The notes: generated by a model from the sequence alone, not told the origin. 64,000 nt of DNA from SCUB01 sp041918675 (GCA_041918675.1 JAYRVF010000004.1:1-64000); one strand, 5' to 3'; counted from the stretch's first letter, positions 34,004 to 42,468 are shown. Translations and numbers: made by a program.

Positions 34004-35720
34004 AACACGCCTTCTCACGCGCCGCGCCCGGATGGGTGACGGCGCCGTTGACGGCCGGTCCCACCTGCTGCGCGTATTTCCAAAGATAGCCCGTGGTCGA
34101 CGCCGACTCGCGCGCCCGCCAGTCCTTCTTGCGTTCGGCGAGTTCGCCGTCCGACAGGCGGACATTGAGCGTTCCCTTGATCGCGTCGAGCTCGATGATG
34201 TCGCCGTCGCGGACGAGCGCGATCGGGCCGCCGATGGCGGCCTCCGGTCCGACATGGCCGACGCAGAAACCGCGCGTCGCGCCCGAGAAACGGCCATCGG
34301 TGATGAGCGCGACCTTGCCGCCCATGCCCTGTCCGTAGAGCGCGGCCGTCGTCGACAGCATCTCGCGCATGCCGGGCCCGCCGCGCGGACCCTCATAGCG
34401 GATCACCAGCACGTCGCCTTCCTTGTACGCCCGCGTCTGGACGGCGGCGAAGGCGGCTTCTTCATTGTCGAAACACCGGGCCGGGCCGACAAACGTCAAC
34501 TCACTCATTCCGGCGACCTTCACGATCGCCCCCTCCGGCGCGAGATTTCCGGTCAGGCCGACGACCCCTCCGGTCGGCGTGATCGGCTTGTCCGCCGACA
34601 TCACCACATCCTGGTGCGGATTCCACTTCACACTCTTGAGATTTTCCGCGATCGACCGGCCGGTGACCGTCAGGCAATCGCCGTGCAGATAGCCGTGGTC
34701 GAGCAAGGTCTTCATCAGGAGCGGAATGCCGCCGGCCTCGAACATGTCCTTGGCGACGTAGCGGCCGCCCGGCTTGAGATCGGCGATATAGGGCGTGCGC
34801 TTGAAGATTTCGGCGACATCGAACAGGTCGAACTTGATGCCGCATTCATTGGCGATCGCGGGCAGATGCAGCGCCGCGTTGGTCGAACCGCCGGAGGCCG
34901 CGACGACCGCGGCGGCGTTTTCCAGCGCCCTGCGGGTGACGATGTCGCGCGGGCGGATATTGGCCGCGATCAGGTCCATGACCGTCTCGCCGGCCGCGGC
35001 GCAGAAGGCGTCGCGGATTTCGTAAGGCGCCGGCGCGCCGGCCGAATAAGGCAGCGCGAGCCCGATCGCCTCGGAAACGGTGGCCATGGTGTTGGCGGTG
35101 AACTGCGCCCCGCAGGCCCCGGCCGACGGACAGGCCACCTTCTCGATCTCGTCGAGGTCATCGTCCGACATCAGGCCGACCGAATGCTTGCCGACCGCCT
35201 CGAACATGTCTTGAACCGTGACCTGCTGGCCGCGGAAATTGCCGGGCAGGATCGAGCCGCCATAGATGAACACCGACGGCACGTTGAGGCGGCACATGGC
35301 CATCATCATGCCGGGCAGCGACTTGTCGCAGCCGGCAAGACCCACCAGTGCGTCATAGGCGTGGCCCCGCATCGTCAGCTCGACCGAGTCGGCGATCACC
35401 TCGCGCGAGGGCAGCGACGAGCGCATGCCCTCATGGCCCATGGCGATGCCGTCGGTGACGGTGATGGTGCAGAATTCGCGCGGCGTGCCGTTTCGCGCGG
35501 CGACGCCCTTCTTGACCGCCTGCGCCTGACGCATCAGCGAAATGTTGCAGGGAGCGGCCTCGTTCCAGCACGTCGCGACGCCGACCAGCGGCTGATGAAT
35601 CTGGTCCGTCGTCAGGCCCATTGCGTAGAGATAGGACCGGTGCGGCGCGCGCGACGGACCTTCCGTCACGTGCCGGCTCGGCAGACGATCCTTGAGCTTG
35701 GAAACGGTCTTGGCGTCCAT
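33990..35720 (-). CDS. ilvD: Dihydroxy-acid dehydratase
   Basis: The 576-residue Fe-S enzyme catalyses the third common step of isoleucine and valine synthesis. Cluster-binding segments are visible: GLAGCDKSLPGMMMAM and SAGACGAQFTANTM. Length is slightly under the long (about 610) form, typical of alphaproteobacteria. ATG 35720 follows a G-rich site (GGGGGGA) that lies beside a hairpin. Upstream leader sequence contains a possible attenuator. It is followed by exoR with a 14-base overlap. Confidence 0.95.
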   Translation of the reverse strand: MDAKTVSKLKDRLPSRHVTEGPSRAPHRSYLYAMGLTTDQIHQPLVGVATCWNEAAPCNISLMRQAQAVKKGVAARNGTPREFCTITVTDGIAMGHEGMRSSLPSREVIADSVELTMRGHAYDALVGLAGCDKSLPGMMMAMCRLNVPSVFIYGGSILPGNFRGQQVTVQDMFEAVGKHSVGLMSDDDLDEIEKVACPSAGACGAQFTANTMATVSEAIGLALPYSAGAPAPYEIRDAFCAAAGETVMDLIAANIRPRDIVTRRALENAAAVVAASGGSTNAALHLPAIANECGIKFDLFDVAEIFKRTPYIADLKPGGRYVAKDMFEAGGIPLLMKTLLDHGYLHGDCLTVTGRSIAENLKSVKWNPHQDVVMSADKPITPTGGVVGLTGNLAPEGAIVKVAGMSELTFVGPARCFDNEEAAFAAVQTRAYKEGDVLVIRYEGPRGGPGMREMLSTTAALYGQGMGGKVALITDGRFSGATRGFCVGHVGPEAAIGGPIALVRDGDIIELDAIKGTLNVRLSDGELAERKKDWRARESASTTGYLWKYAQQVGPAVNGAVTHPGAAREKACYADI

Positions 35721-35730
35721 CGCGATGTGT

Positions 35731-35811
35731 CCCCCCGGCCACACTGGCCGGGTTCGGAATTCCCCTCGGCCAGCCGAAAAAAGAGCAATGGCCCGGGAAC
35801 TTACCCGTGCC
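35731..35811 (-). promoter_or_regulatory. ilvD leader with two hairpins, possible attenuator
   Basis: Read on the minus strand, a stem of eight pairs with one mismatch (35790-35811) is followed after seven bases by six T (35782-35777), resembling a terminator. Then a perfect 8-bp hairpin CCCGGCCA / TGGCCGGG (35734-35752) leads straight into the G-run Shine-Dalgarno of ilvD, and part of that G-run lies in the stem. Either element could set ilvD expression. No leader peptide rich in branched-chain codons was found. Confidence 0.4.
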
Positions 35812-35865
35812 TGAGATGTCGTGGAGGGGTGTGGCCAAATCGCGGCGCACGCAAGCGCTTCATGT

Positions 35866-35893
35866 GGTGACAGTTAAATCTTCGGTGACTGTT
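35866..35893. promoter_or_regulatory. 18-bp-spaced direct repeat upstream of ilvD
   Basis: GGTGACAGTT (35866-35875) and GGTGACTGTT (35884-35893) are direct repeats with one mismatch, 18 bases apart, in an AT-richer patch. Spacing near two helical turns fits tandem binding by a regulator. The gap lies between glsB and ilvD, so it probably acts on ilvD. Confidence 0.35.
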
Positions 35894-35939
35894 GCCAAGG
35901 CGCAACAAATTCCGCCCCCACGTCAGCGCCACCTCACGC

Positions 35940-35978
35940 AAAACGGCCGACCGCGGGATGGTCCCCGCCGCCGGCCGT
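35940..35978 (-). terminator. Probable terminator after the GlsB-type gene
   Basis: On the minus strand ACGGCCG (35978-35972) pairs with CGGCCGT (35949-35943), and the stem is followed by TTTT. It lies about 30 bases past the stop of the small membrane protein gene at 36009. The T run is short, so efficiency may be modest. Confidence 0.5.
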
Positions 35979-36008
35979 CAGCCGTTTCGGTTCGTGCCTG
36001 GGACGAAA

Positions 36009-36287
36009 TCAGACGCGGCGCTGCTGCACCATCCGCCAGGCGTAGAGCAGCAGGATCGCGCCGATGATCGCGCTGATGAGCGTGCGCCAGAAGCCGAAAA
36101 CGGAAATGTCGAGGATGCCCGCCAGCGTGCTGCCGACGAAGGAACCCGCGATGCCGACCAGGATGTTGGTGAGCACGCCATGGTTGGACTGCGTCACCCG
36201 CTCGGCAATCCAGCCGGCGATCGCGCCGATCAGCAGCATCGTGAGAAAGCCAACGCCCGGTTGGCTGAAAAAGGCTTGAGGGTCCAT
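36009..36287 (-). CDS. GlsB/YeaQ/YmgE family membrane protein
   Basis: A 92-residue protein with three hydrophobic helices and glycine-rich loops (GAIAGWIAERV, GIAGSFVGSTLAGIL), the transglycosylase-associated protein pattern. Members are stress-induced inner-membrane proteins of unknown mechanism. CAGGAG lies six bases before ATG 36287. It is separated from lpdA by 122 bases and followed by a probable terminator. Confidence 0.9.
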   Translation of the reverse strand: MDPQAFFSQPGVGFLTMLLIGAIAGWIAERVTQSNHGVLTNILVGIAGSFVGSTLAGILDISVFGFWRTLISAIIGAILLLYAWRMVQQRRV

Positions 36288-36409
36288 GCTGGTCTCCTGT
36301 TGGACGCGCGCGCCGCGCCGAGCAAAGCGGCGAATTCGCGAAAACTATCCGAGTTTCGGCCGCGCATAAATGGGAACGTCGCGCCACCGCCGCAATGGGC
36401 GCGGCGCGA

Positions 36410-37828
36410 TCAGATATTGAGCGCCCGCCCTTCGGCGTCGAGCACGGCTTCCTTCATCATCTCCGACAGCGTCGGATGCGGAAAAACCGTGTGCGCCAGT
36501 TCCTGTTCGGTCGTCTCCAGGTTCATCGCCACGACGTAGCCCTGGATCAGCTCGGTGACTTCCGCGCCGATCATGTGCGCGCCGAGAAGCTCGCCCGTCT
36601 TCTTGTCGAAGATGACCTTGACGAGCCCCTGATCCTCGCCGAGCGCGATCGCCTTGCCGTTGCCGAGGAACGGGAACCGCCCCACCTTGATCTCGCGGCC
36701 CCCTTCCCGGGCGTTGGCTTCGGTCAGGCCGACGGAGGCGATCTGCGGGTGGCAATAGGTGCAGCCCGGGATCATCGCCTTGTTCAGGGGATGCGGATTG
36801 AGTCCCTTGATCGCCTCGACGCAGACGACGCCTTCGTGCTCGGCCTTGTGCGCGAGCATCGGCGGACCGGCGACATCGCCGATGGCGTAAATTCCCGGCA
36901 CGTTGGTGCGCCCGACGCCGTCGATGACGATACAGCCCCGCTCGATCTTCACGCCGAGCTTCTCGAGCCCGAGGTTCTCCACATTGCCGACGACGCCGAC
37001 CGCCGAGATCACGCGCTCGGCCTCGATCGTTTGCGTGGCGCCCTTCTCGTCCGTCACCGTGGCGACGACGCCATCCTTCGCGCGGTCGAGCTTGGCGACC
37101 TTGGCGCCGGTGAGGATCGTCATTCCCTGCTTTTCGAAATTCTTGCGCGCAAGCGCGGCGATTTCAGCATCCTCGACCGGCAGGATCTGAGGCAGCACCT
37201 CGACGACCGTCACCCGCGCGCCCATCGCGCGGTAGAACGAGGCGAATTCGATGCCGATCGCCCCGGAGCCGACGACGAGCAGCGAGCGTGGAATCGCCGG
37301 CGGGACCATCGCCTCGAAATAGGTCCAGACGCGGTCGCCGTCGGGCTCGAGCCCGGGCAGCACGCGCGGGCGCGCGCCGGTCGCCACGATGATGTGCTTG
37401 GCGGCGTAGTCGCCGGGTCCGAGCGCGCCCTTGGGCGCCGGCGTCTTCGAGGCGGCGACCGAGACCTTGCCGGGGGCCGCTATCGTCGCCGTCCCCCAGA
37501 TGACCGCGATCTTGTTCTTCTTCATGAGGAAGCCGACGCCCTCGCTCAGGCGTTTGGAGACCGCGCGCGAGCGCGCCACCACGGCCTTCGCGTCGAAGGC
37601 GACGTTGTCGGCGGAAAGACCGTAATCCTTGGCGTGGCGCATGTAGTGATAGATCTCGGCCGAGCGCAGCAGCGCCTTGGTCGGGATGCATCCCCAATTC
37701 AGGCAGATGCCGCCGAAATGGTTCTTCTCGACGATCGCCGTCTTGAGCCCGAGCTGGGCCGCGCGGATCGCGGTGACATAGCCGCCCGGGCCCGAGCCGA
37801 TGATGATGACGTCGAATGCCTCAGCCAC
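36410..37828 (-). CDS. lpdA: Dihydrolipoyl dehydrogenase (E3)
   Basis: The 472-residue flavoprotein reoxidises dihydrolipoamide in 2-oxo-acid dehydrogenase complexes. Visible are the FAD-binding GSGPGGYVTAIRAAQ near the N-terminus, the redox disulfide GGICLNWGCIPTKALL, an NAD-binding GSGAIGIEFASFY, and HPHPTLSEM with the catalytic His near the C-terminus. The start is GTG 37828 with GAGGGAG upstream. The start overlaps a small membrane protein gene by eight bases. pdhABC lies further upstream on the same strand. Confidence 0.96.
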   Translation of the reverse strand: MAEAFDVIIIGSGPGGYVTAIRAAQLGLKTAIVEKNHFGGICLNWGCIPTKALLRSAEIYHYMRHAKDYGLSADNVAFDAKAVVARSRAVSKRLSEGVGFLMKKNKIAVIWGTATIAAPGKVSVAASKTPAPKGALGPGDYAAKHIIVATGARPRVLPGLEPDGDRVWTYFEAMVPPAIPRSLLVVGSGAIGIEFASFYRAMGARVTVVEVLPQILPVEDAEIAALARKNFEKQGMTILTGAKVAKLDRAKDGVVATVTDEKGATQTIEAERVISAVGVVGNVENLGLEKLGVKIERGCIVIDGVGRTNVPGIYAIGDVAGPPMLAHKAEHEGVVCVEAIKGLNPHPLNKAMIPGCTYCHPQIASVGLTEANAREGGREIKVGRFPFLGNGKAIALGEDQGLVKVIFDKKTGELLGAHMIGAEVTELIQGYVVAMNLETTEQELAHTVFPHPTLSEMMKEAVLDAEGRALNI

Positions 37829-38105
37829 GTGTCGCTCCCTCGTTCTTGTCGCCCGCGATCGCCGCCGCGGACGGATAGGCGTCGGCGATCCCGCGCCGCG
37901 CCATCCGGCGGCGGACCAGCCATTCGACGAGGCCGAGCACCGCGACCGCGACGATCGCGCCGACCACGACCATCTGCCAGAAATTGGAAAGCCAGTCGGT
38001 CGGCGAGCGCTCGATCGCGGAGCGCAGGATCGCGATGCCGAGCGGATTGCTGAAGGCGAGAAACGCGATCACGATCGTGAACCAGGGCCATCGCGCCACG
38101 GTCAT
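37821..38105 (-). CDS. Small membrane protein of unknown function, coupled to lpdA
   Basis: A 94-residue protein with two predicted helices (about 7-28 and 41-61), basic RRRMARRG after the second, and an acidic end. I do not recognise a family. The stop overlaps the lpdA start by eight bases, which implies translational coupling and argues that the frame is real. ATG 38105 was chosen because the longer frame adds proline/arginine-rich residues encoded by repeat-like sequence. Confidence 0.6.
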   Translation of the reverse strand: MTVARWPWFTIVIAFLAFSNPLGIAILRSAIERSPTDWLSNFWQMVVVGAIVAVAVLGLVEWLVRRRMARRGIADAYPSAAAIAGDKNEGATRG

Positions 38106-38206
38106 CTCCGTCGAATTGGGGTTGGAATCGCCTGACGGCCAAACGTTGCCGCGATATTGGCCGGGTCCGGCGCGCGGGTCCAGTGGGCGCGGGTCGCGCG
38201 GGTGCC

Positions 38207-38318
38207 AAAGCAAATCCCGCGAAAGCGAAAACCACCTTGGCGACCAGGATTTTGCTCAAGGTCTTGAATTTGGAGCATATCATTCCGGCGAGACGGCTCC
38301 GCTCGCCCGAATATGCTC
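38207..38318 (-). repeat. Mosaic palindromic repeat, inverted copy
   Basis: GAGCATAT (38273-38280) and ATATGCTC (38311-38318) bound one stem; the adjoining part TTTGCTCAAGGTCTTGAATT (38251-38270) and GCGAAAACCACC region form the second. Reverse-complemented, it matches the element at 55561-55680 across about 100 bases with substitutions. This fills most of the 331-base gap between the small membrane protein gene and the DUF465 gene; nothing else was seen there. Confidence 0.75.
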
Positions 38319-38436
38319 AAGACGCCCACCCCTGCTCCGCGCGAGGATGGCGGCGGGAGGCGCGAGAAACGGCGAGGAACGAAATGCCGACCGGAGCCCG
38401 AGGCACGGCGCCGGCTCCGCGCCCGCCAGAAGCGGA

Positions 38437-38682
38437 TCAGTGCCGCAGCAGATCGAAAATCCGGTCCTTCAGCTTGAGACGCTCCTTGCGCATGTCCTCC
38501 AGATGGAAATCGTCGGTCGGCTCGACATTGGCCTCGGCCATGATGATCTCGTGGTTGATCTTGTGATAGGCCGCGGCCAGCTTGTCGAATGCGGGGTTGC
38601 CCTGCATCGCGCGCAGCTTGTCGCTGAATTCGGGAAACTCCTCCGGCAATTCGTGCGGTTCGTGGATCTGCTTGTCGGACAA
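38437..38682 (-). CDS. DUF465/YdcH family small protein
   Basis: An 81-residue helical protein with LPEEFPEFSDKLRAM, AAAYHKINHEI and LKLKDRIFDLLR, the YdcH/DUF465 pattern of two helices with coiled-coil character. Function unknown; widespread in Proteobacteria. ATG 38682 is preceded by GAGGAGAG. It lies between the MaoC-like gene and a repeat, on the pdh strand. Confidence 0.88.
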   Translation of the reverse strand: MSDKQIHEPHELPEEFPEFSDKLRAMQGNPAFDKLAAAYHKINHEIIMAEANVEPTDDFHLEDMRKERLKLKDRIFDLLRH

Positions 38683-38733
38683 CGGAACTCTCCTCGCCTT
38701 GCAATTTCTGGGAACAGGTTAGGGGGCAAGGCA

Positions 38734-39663
38734 TCACGCGCTTTGCGCTAGGTCAAGACAGGACGTCCCATCCCTGTCCGCGTCCCGCCCGCGCCAACTT
38801 CCCACGACAGCCGCGCGGTCGTCCCCGGCGAGCGATAGCCCGAAGCGCGGTCCACCCGGGCCGCCGGCCGCGCGGAGCGTCACCTCCGCGCCGTAGTAGA
38901 TCGGGCCCTTGAGCCAGAGCTCGAGAACCTGGGCATCCGCCTCCGGCGCGCGCAGCCGCGCCAGGCACATGCCCGCGATACGCTGGGGATGCGCGAAGGC
39001 GGCGCGGAACCCGAAGCCGCGCGCGTAGGCGTTCCAAAGGTGAATGCCGTTGTAATCCCCCGTCAGACGACCGAACCGGCCGCCGCCGCCCACCGGCGCG
39101 CGAAAGCGATCGATCCAAGGCGCGGTGGCAAGGTCCGGAGCCGCCGGCAGCGCGACGGTCTCGCGCGTCCCTTTGAAATCGCCGCGATAGAAGATGGTGA
39201 TCGTGCTTTCCCAATGGCGATCGCCGTCCCGGGCAAGACTGGTGCGAAGGTCGACTTCCGCGCCCTTGTCGAGGATTCGCAGCGCATCGGTGCGAGCTTC
39301 GAGGTCGTAGACGCCCGCCGCGTCCAGCCGTCGATGCGAGACCAGCCGGTTGCGGATTTGCAGCGCGTTCCAGATCGGCAAAGGAAAGGCGGGATGCGTC
39401 AGCAGCGCCATCTGCAGGCGAAAGCCGATGACGTGCGGATAGAGGATCGAAATGCCATCGGCCGCGCCAAGTCCGGTCGCGGCCTCGAAGGCGGCAAGAT
39501 CGCCCGGCGAAAAGCGCAGACCGTTCCACGTGAGCGCCATTGCCGGCAATCCGGCGTCGGGCCGCAAGCCCGGCGACGGCAGAAGGGCGCGCGCCATGAA
39601 TGCGATCGCCGACGGGCGCCGGGAATAGCGCTGAACGACTTCCCCCCTCATCGGCCCCTTCAT
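38734..39663 (-). CDS. MaoC-like hot-dog acyl hydratase family protein
   Basis: A 309-residue protein whose C-terminal half has the MaoC hydratase motif TGDYNGIHLWNAYARGFGF (catalytic Asp-Asn/His arrangement, about residues 199-217), preceded by a divergent N-terminal hot-dog domain. Members hydrate enoyl-CoA or bind acyl thioesters. It follows pdhC by 21 bases, so it is likely co-transcribed with the pyruvate dehydrogenase genes. Substrate unknown. Confidence 0.8.
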   Translation of the reverse strand: MKGPMRGEVVQRYSRRPSAIAFMARALLPSPGLRPDAGLPAMALTWNGLRFSPGDLAAFEAATGLGAADGISILYPHVIGFRLQMALLTHPAFPLPIWNALQIRNRLVSHRRLDAAGVYDLEARTDALRILDKGAEVDLRTSLARDGDRHWESTITIFYRGDFKGTRETVALPAAPDLATAPWIDRFRAPVGGGGRFGRLTGDYNGIHLWNAYARGFGFRAAFAHPQRIAGMCLARLRAPEADAQVLELWLKGPIYYGAEVTLRAAGGPGGPRFGLSLAGDDRAAVVGSWRGRDADRDGTSCLDLAQSA

Positions 39664-39684
39664 TCGGCCCGCCGGCCCTGCCCG

Positions 39685-41064
39685 CTAGGCGATCATCATC
39701 ACCGGATTTTCGATCAGCACCTTGAACGCGCCGAGCAGATCGGCCCCCAACGCCCCGTCGACCGCGCGGTGATCGGTCGAGAGCGTCACGGTCATCAGCG
39801 TGGCGACCTCGACCTTGCCCTCGCGCACGACCGCGCGCGGCTCACCCGCGCCGACCGCCAAGATCGTGGCGTGCGGCGGATTGATGACGGCGGCGAATTC
39901 GCGGATGCCGTACATGCCGAGATTGGAGATCGCGGTCGTGCCGCCCTGATATTCCTCCAGCTTGAGCTTGCGCGCCCGCGCGCGGGCGGCGAAATCCTTC
40001 ATCTCGTTCGAGATCGCCGAAAGCGGCTTGGCGTCCGCGCCGCGCACCACCGGTGTGATCAGCCCGCCGGGAATGGCGACCGCCACGCCGACGTCGCAGA
40101 CGTCGTGCCTGAGTATCCCGGCCTCGGTCCAGGTCACGTTGGCCATCGGCACGCGGCGAAGCGCCGTCGCCATCGCCTTGATGACGAAGTCGTTGACGGA
40201 AACCTTGTAGGCGGGCTTGCCGTCGGCGCCCTTCGGCGCGGCCGCGTTGATCGCCTCGCGCGCGGAATTGAGCCGCGTCAGGTCGCAGTCGATGGTCAGA
40301 TAGAAATGCGGGATGGTCTGTTTCGATTGGGTGAGACGCCGCGCGATGATCTTGCGCATGGAATCGTGCGGGATGAATTCATACGAGCCCTCGGGATAAA
40401 GCGCGCGGATCGCTTCGTCGCCAAGCGCGGCGACGGGCGCCGCCGACGGCGGGCTCGACGACGGCGCGCTTGCCGGCGCGAGCTTGGCGGGTTCGCCGCG
40501 CGCGGCTTCGACATCGCGCGCCACTACGCGGCCGCGCGGGCCTGAACCGTGCACGCGCGCGACATCAATGTCGAGTTCCCTGGCGAGCCGGCGCGCGAGC
40601 GGGGATGCAAATGTCCGCCCGCCCTCGCCCTTCGAGACGCCCGCCTTCGCCAAAGCTACGGCGGGCTCCTCAGGGTGAGAGCTCTTCTTGGCTTCGGCCT
40701 GAGGAATGCTTTTCTTAGCCTCATCCTGAGGAGCCCGCGCAGCGGGCGTCTCGAAGGATGGGGCGGGCTTCGCCGCCGGCGCCTTTGCCACGGCACCAGA
40801 AGCCGCCGCCTTGGCGTCCTCGCCCTCGCCCGCGAGCACGGCGATCACCTGGTTGACCGGCACGTCGGCCGTTCCCGCAGCGACAAGAATTTTCGCCAGC
40901 GTGCCGTCCTCGACCGCCTCGACTTCCATCGTCGCCTTGTCGGTTTCGATCTCGGCGATCACGTCGCCGGCCTTCACCGCGTCGCCCTCTTGCTTGAGCC
41001 ACTTGGCGAGGTTGCCCTTCTCCATCGTCGGCGACAGCGCGGGCATGAGAATGTTGATCGGCAT
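39685..41064 (-). CDS. pdhC: Pyruvate dehydrogenase E2, dihydrolipoamide acetyltransferase
   Basis: The 459-residue E2 core transfers acetyl groups from lipoyl to CoA. Order: one lipoyl domain (1-78, lipoylated Lys43 in ETDKATMEVE), a linker (about 80-150), a peripheral subunit-binding domain (about 151-186, FASPLARRLARELDIDV), a second linker, and the catalytic domain ending DHRAVDGALGADLL. The first linker is unusual: residues 100-116 and 129-150 are encoded by two inverted copies of a palindromic repeat. It follows pdhB by 15 bases and precedes the MaoC-like gene. Confidence 0.96.
   Translation of the reverse strand: MPINILMPALSPTMEKGNLAKWLKQEGDAVKAGDVIAEIETDKATMEVEAVEDGTLAKILVAAGTADVPVNQVIAVLAGEGEDAKAAASGAVAKAPAAKPAPSFETPAARAPQDEAKKSIPQAEAKKSSHPEEPAVALAKAGVSKGEGGRTFASPLARRLARELDIDVARVHGSGPRGRVVARDVEAARGEPAKLAPASAPSSSPPSAAPVAALGDEAIRALYPEGSYEFIPHDSMRKIIARRLTQSKQTIPHFYLTIDCDLTRLNSAREAINAAAPKGADGKPAYKVSVNDFVIKAMATALRRVPMANVTWTEAGILRHDVCDVGVAVAIPGGLITPVVRGADAKPLSAISNEMKDFAARARARKLKLEEYQGGTTAISNLGMYGIREFAAVINPPHATILAVGAGEPRAVVREGKVEVATLMTVTLSTDHRAVDGALGADLLGAFKVLIENPVMMIA
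40616..40680. repeat. Palindromic element in frame in pdhC, copy 1
   Basis: The plus strand reads CCCTTCGAGACGCCCGCC then, after a short loop, GGCGGGCTCCTCAGGGTGAG. It encodes pdhC residues 129-150 on the minus strand. It is the inverse of the second copy at 40719-40767, separated by 38 bases. The style (TTCGAGACGCCCGC..GCGGGCTCCTCAGG) resembles intergenic repeats known in Hyphomicrobiales. Confidence 0.75.
40719..40767. repeat. Palindromic element in frame in pdhC, copy 2
   Basis: The plus strand reads CCTCATCCTGAGGAGCCCGC then GCGGGCGTCTCGAAGGATGG. It encodes pdhC residues 100-116. Its reverse complement matches copy 1 over most of its length; the copies form an inverted pair inside one gene. 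Confidence 0.75.
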
Positions 41065-41079
41065 CGACGCGGCCCCTCT

Positions 41080-42468
41080 TCAGCGGTAGCAGACGGCCTT
41101 CGCCGCCGCGACGACATCGGCGACGGTGGGCAGCGCGAGCTTTTCCAGATTCGCGGCATAGGGCATCGGCACATCCTTGCCGGCAACGCGCGCGACCGGC
41201 GCGTCGAGCCAGTCGAACGCTTCCTCCATCACCCGCGCGGCGACTTCCGCGCCGATGCCGGACTGTTTCCAGCCTTCCTCGACGGTGACGAGTCGCGATG
41301 TCTTCTTCACCGACTCGATAATGGTGGCGGTGTCCATCGGCCTTAGCGTGCGCAGGTCGATGATCTCGGCCGCGATCCCCTCCTTGGCGAGTTCGTCGGC
41401 CGCCTTGAGCGCATAGGTCATGCCGTTCGACCACGCCACGATGGTCACGTCCTTGCCCTCGCGCGCGACGCGCGCCTTGCCGATCGGCAACACGAAATCG
41501 TCGAGCTTGGGCACCGGACCGGACTGGCCGTAGAGGATCTCGTTTTCGAGAAACACCACCGGGTTGGGATCGCGGATCGCAGCCTTGAGCAGGCCCTTGG
41601 CGTCGGCCGGCGTCGACGGCGCGACCACCTTGAGGCCGGGCACGTGCGCGTACCACGACGAATAGTCCTGGCTGTGCTGTGCGGCGACGCGCGAGGCCGC
41701 GCCGTTGGGCCCGCGAAAGACGATCGGACAGCCCATCTGCCCACCCGACATATAGAGCGTCTTGGCCGCCGAATTGATGATGTGGTCGATCGCCTGCATG
41801 GCGAAGTTGAAGGTCATGAATTCGACGATCGGCTTGAGGCCCGCGAACGCCGCGCCCGCGCCGATGCCGGCGAAGCCGTGCTCGGTGATCGGCGTGTCGA
41901 TGACGCGGCGGGATCCGAATTCCTGCAACAGGCCCTGCGTCACCTTGTAAGCGCCCTGATATTCGGCGACCTCCTCGCCCATGACGAAGACGTCGCCATC
42001 GCGGCGCATCTCCTCGGCCATCGCGTCGCGCAAAGCCTCGCGCATGGTCATGGAGACCATCTCGGTGCCTTCGGGGATCGCGGGATCGGACGCGCCCAAG
42101 GCCGCCGGCGCGGCGCTCGTCGCCGCTTCCCGCGCCGCTCCTTCTTCCGCTTCGATCGGCGCGGCCGCGCCTTTCCCGGCTTCTTTCGCGTTTGCCGTCG
42201 GCGCCGGCGCGCCGGTATCGGTCTCGCCCTCGGCCAGGATCGTCGCGATCGGCGTATTGACCGCGACATCGGCGGTGCCTTCCGGCACCAGGATCCGGCC
42301 GATGACGCCGTCCTCGGAGGATTCGACCTCCATCGTCGCCTTGTCGGTCTCGATTTCCGCGATCACGTCGCCGGAGCGGACGCGGTCGCCCTCCTTCTTG
42401 AGCCATTTGGCGAGATTGCCCTTCTCCATCGTCGGCGACAGCGCGGGCATCAGAACCTGAACGGGCAT
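41080..42468 (-). CDS. pdhB: Pyruvate dehydrogenase E1 beta subunit with lipoyl domain
   Basis: A 462-residue protein: an N-terminal lipoyl domain (1-78, ETDKATMEVE with Lys43), an alanine-rich linker (about 80-135), and the transketolase-like E1-beta domain (about 138-462, TMREALRDAMAEEMRRD to the C-terminus). A lipoyl domain on E1-beta is characteristic of alphaproteobacterial complexes. With PdhA it decarboxylates pyruvate using thiamine diphosphate. ATG 42468 starts MPVQVLMPALSPTM. It lies between pdhA and pdhC. Confidence 0.96.
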   Translation of the reverse strand: MPVQVLMPALSPTMEKGNLAKWLKKEGDRVRSGDVIAEIETDKATMEVESSEDGVIGRILVPEGTADVAVNTPIATILAEGETDTGAPAPTANAKEAGKGAAAPIEAEEGAAREAATSAAPAALGASDPAIPEGTEMVSMTMREALRDAMAEEMRRDGDVFVMGEEVAEYQGAYKVTQGLLQEFGSRRVIDTPITEHGFAGIGAGAAFAGLKPIVEFMTFNFAMQAIDHIINSAAKTLYMSGGQMGCPIVFRGPNGAASRVAAQHSQDYSSWYAHVPGLKVVAPSTPADAKGLLKAAIRDPNPVVFLENEILYGQSGPVPKLDDFVLPIGKARVAREGKDVTIVAWSNGMTYALKAADELAKEGIAAEIIDLRTLRPMDTATIIESVKKTSRLVTVEEGWKQSGIGAEVAARVMEEAFDWLDAPVARVAGKDVPMPYAANLEKLALPTVADVVAAAKAVCYR

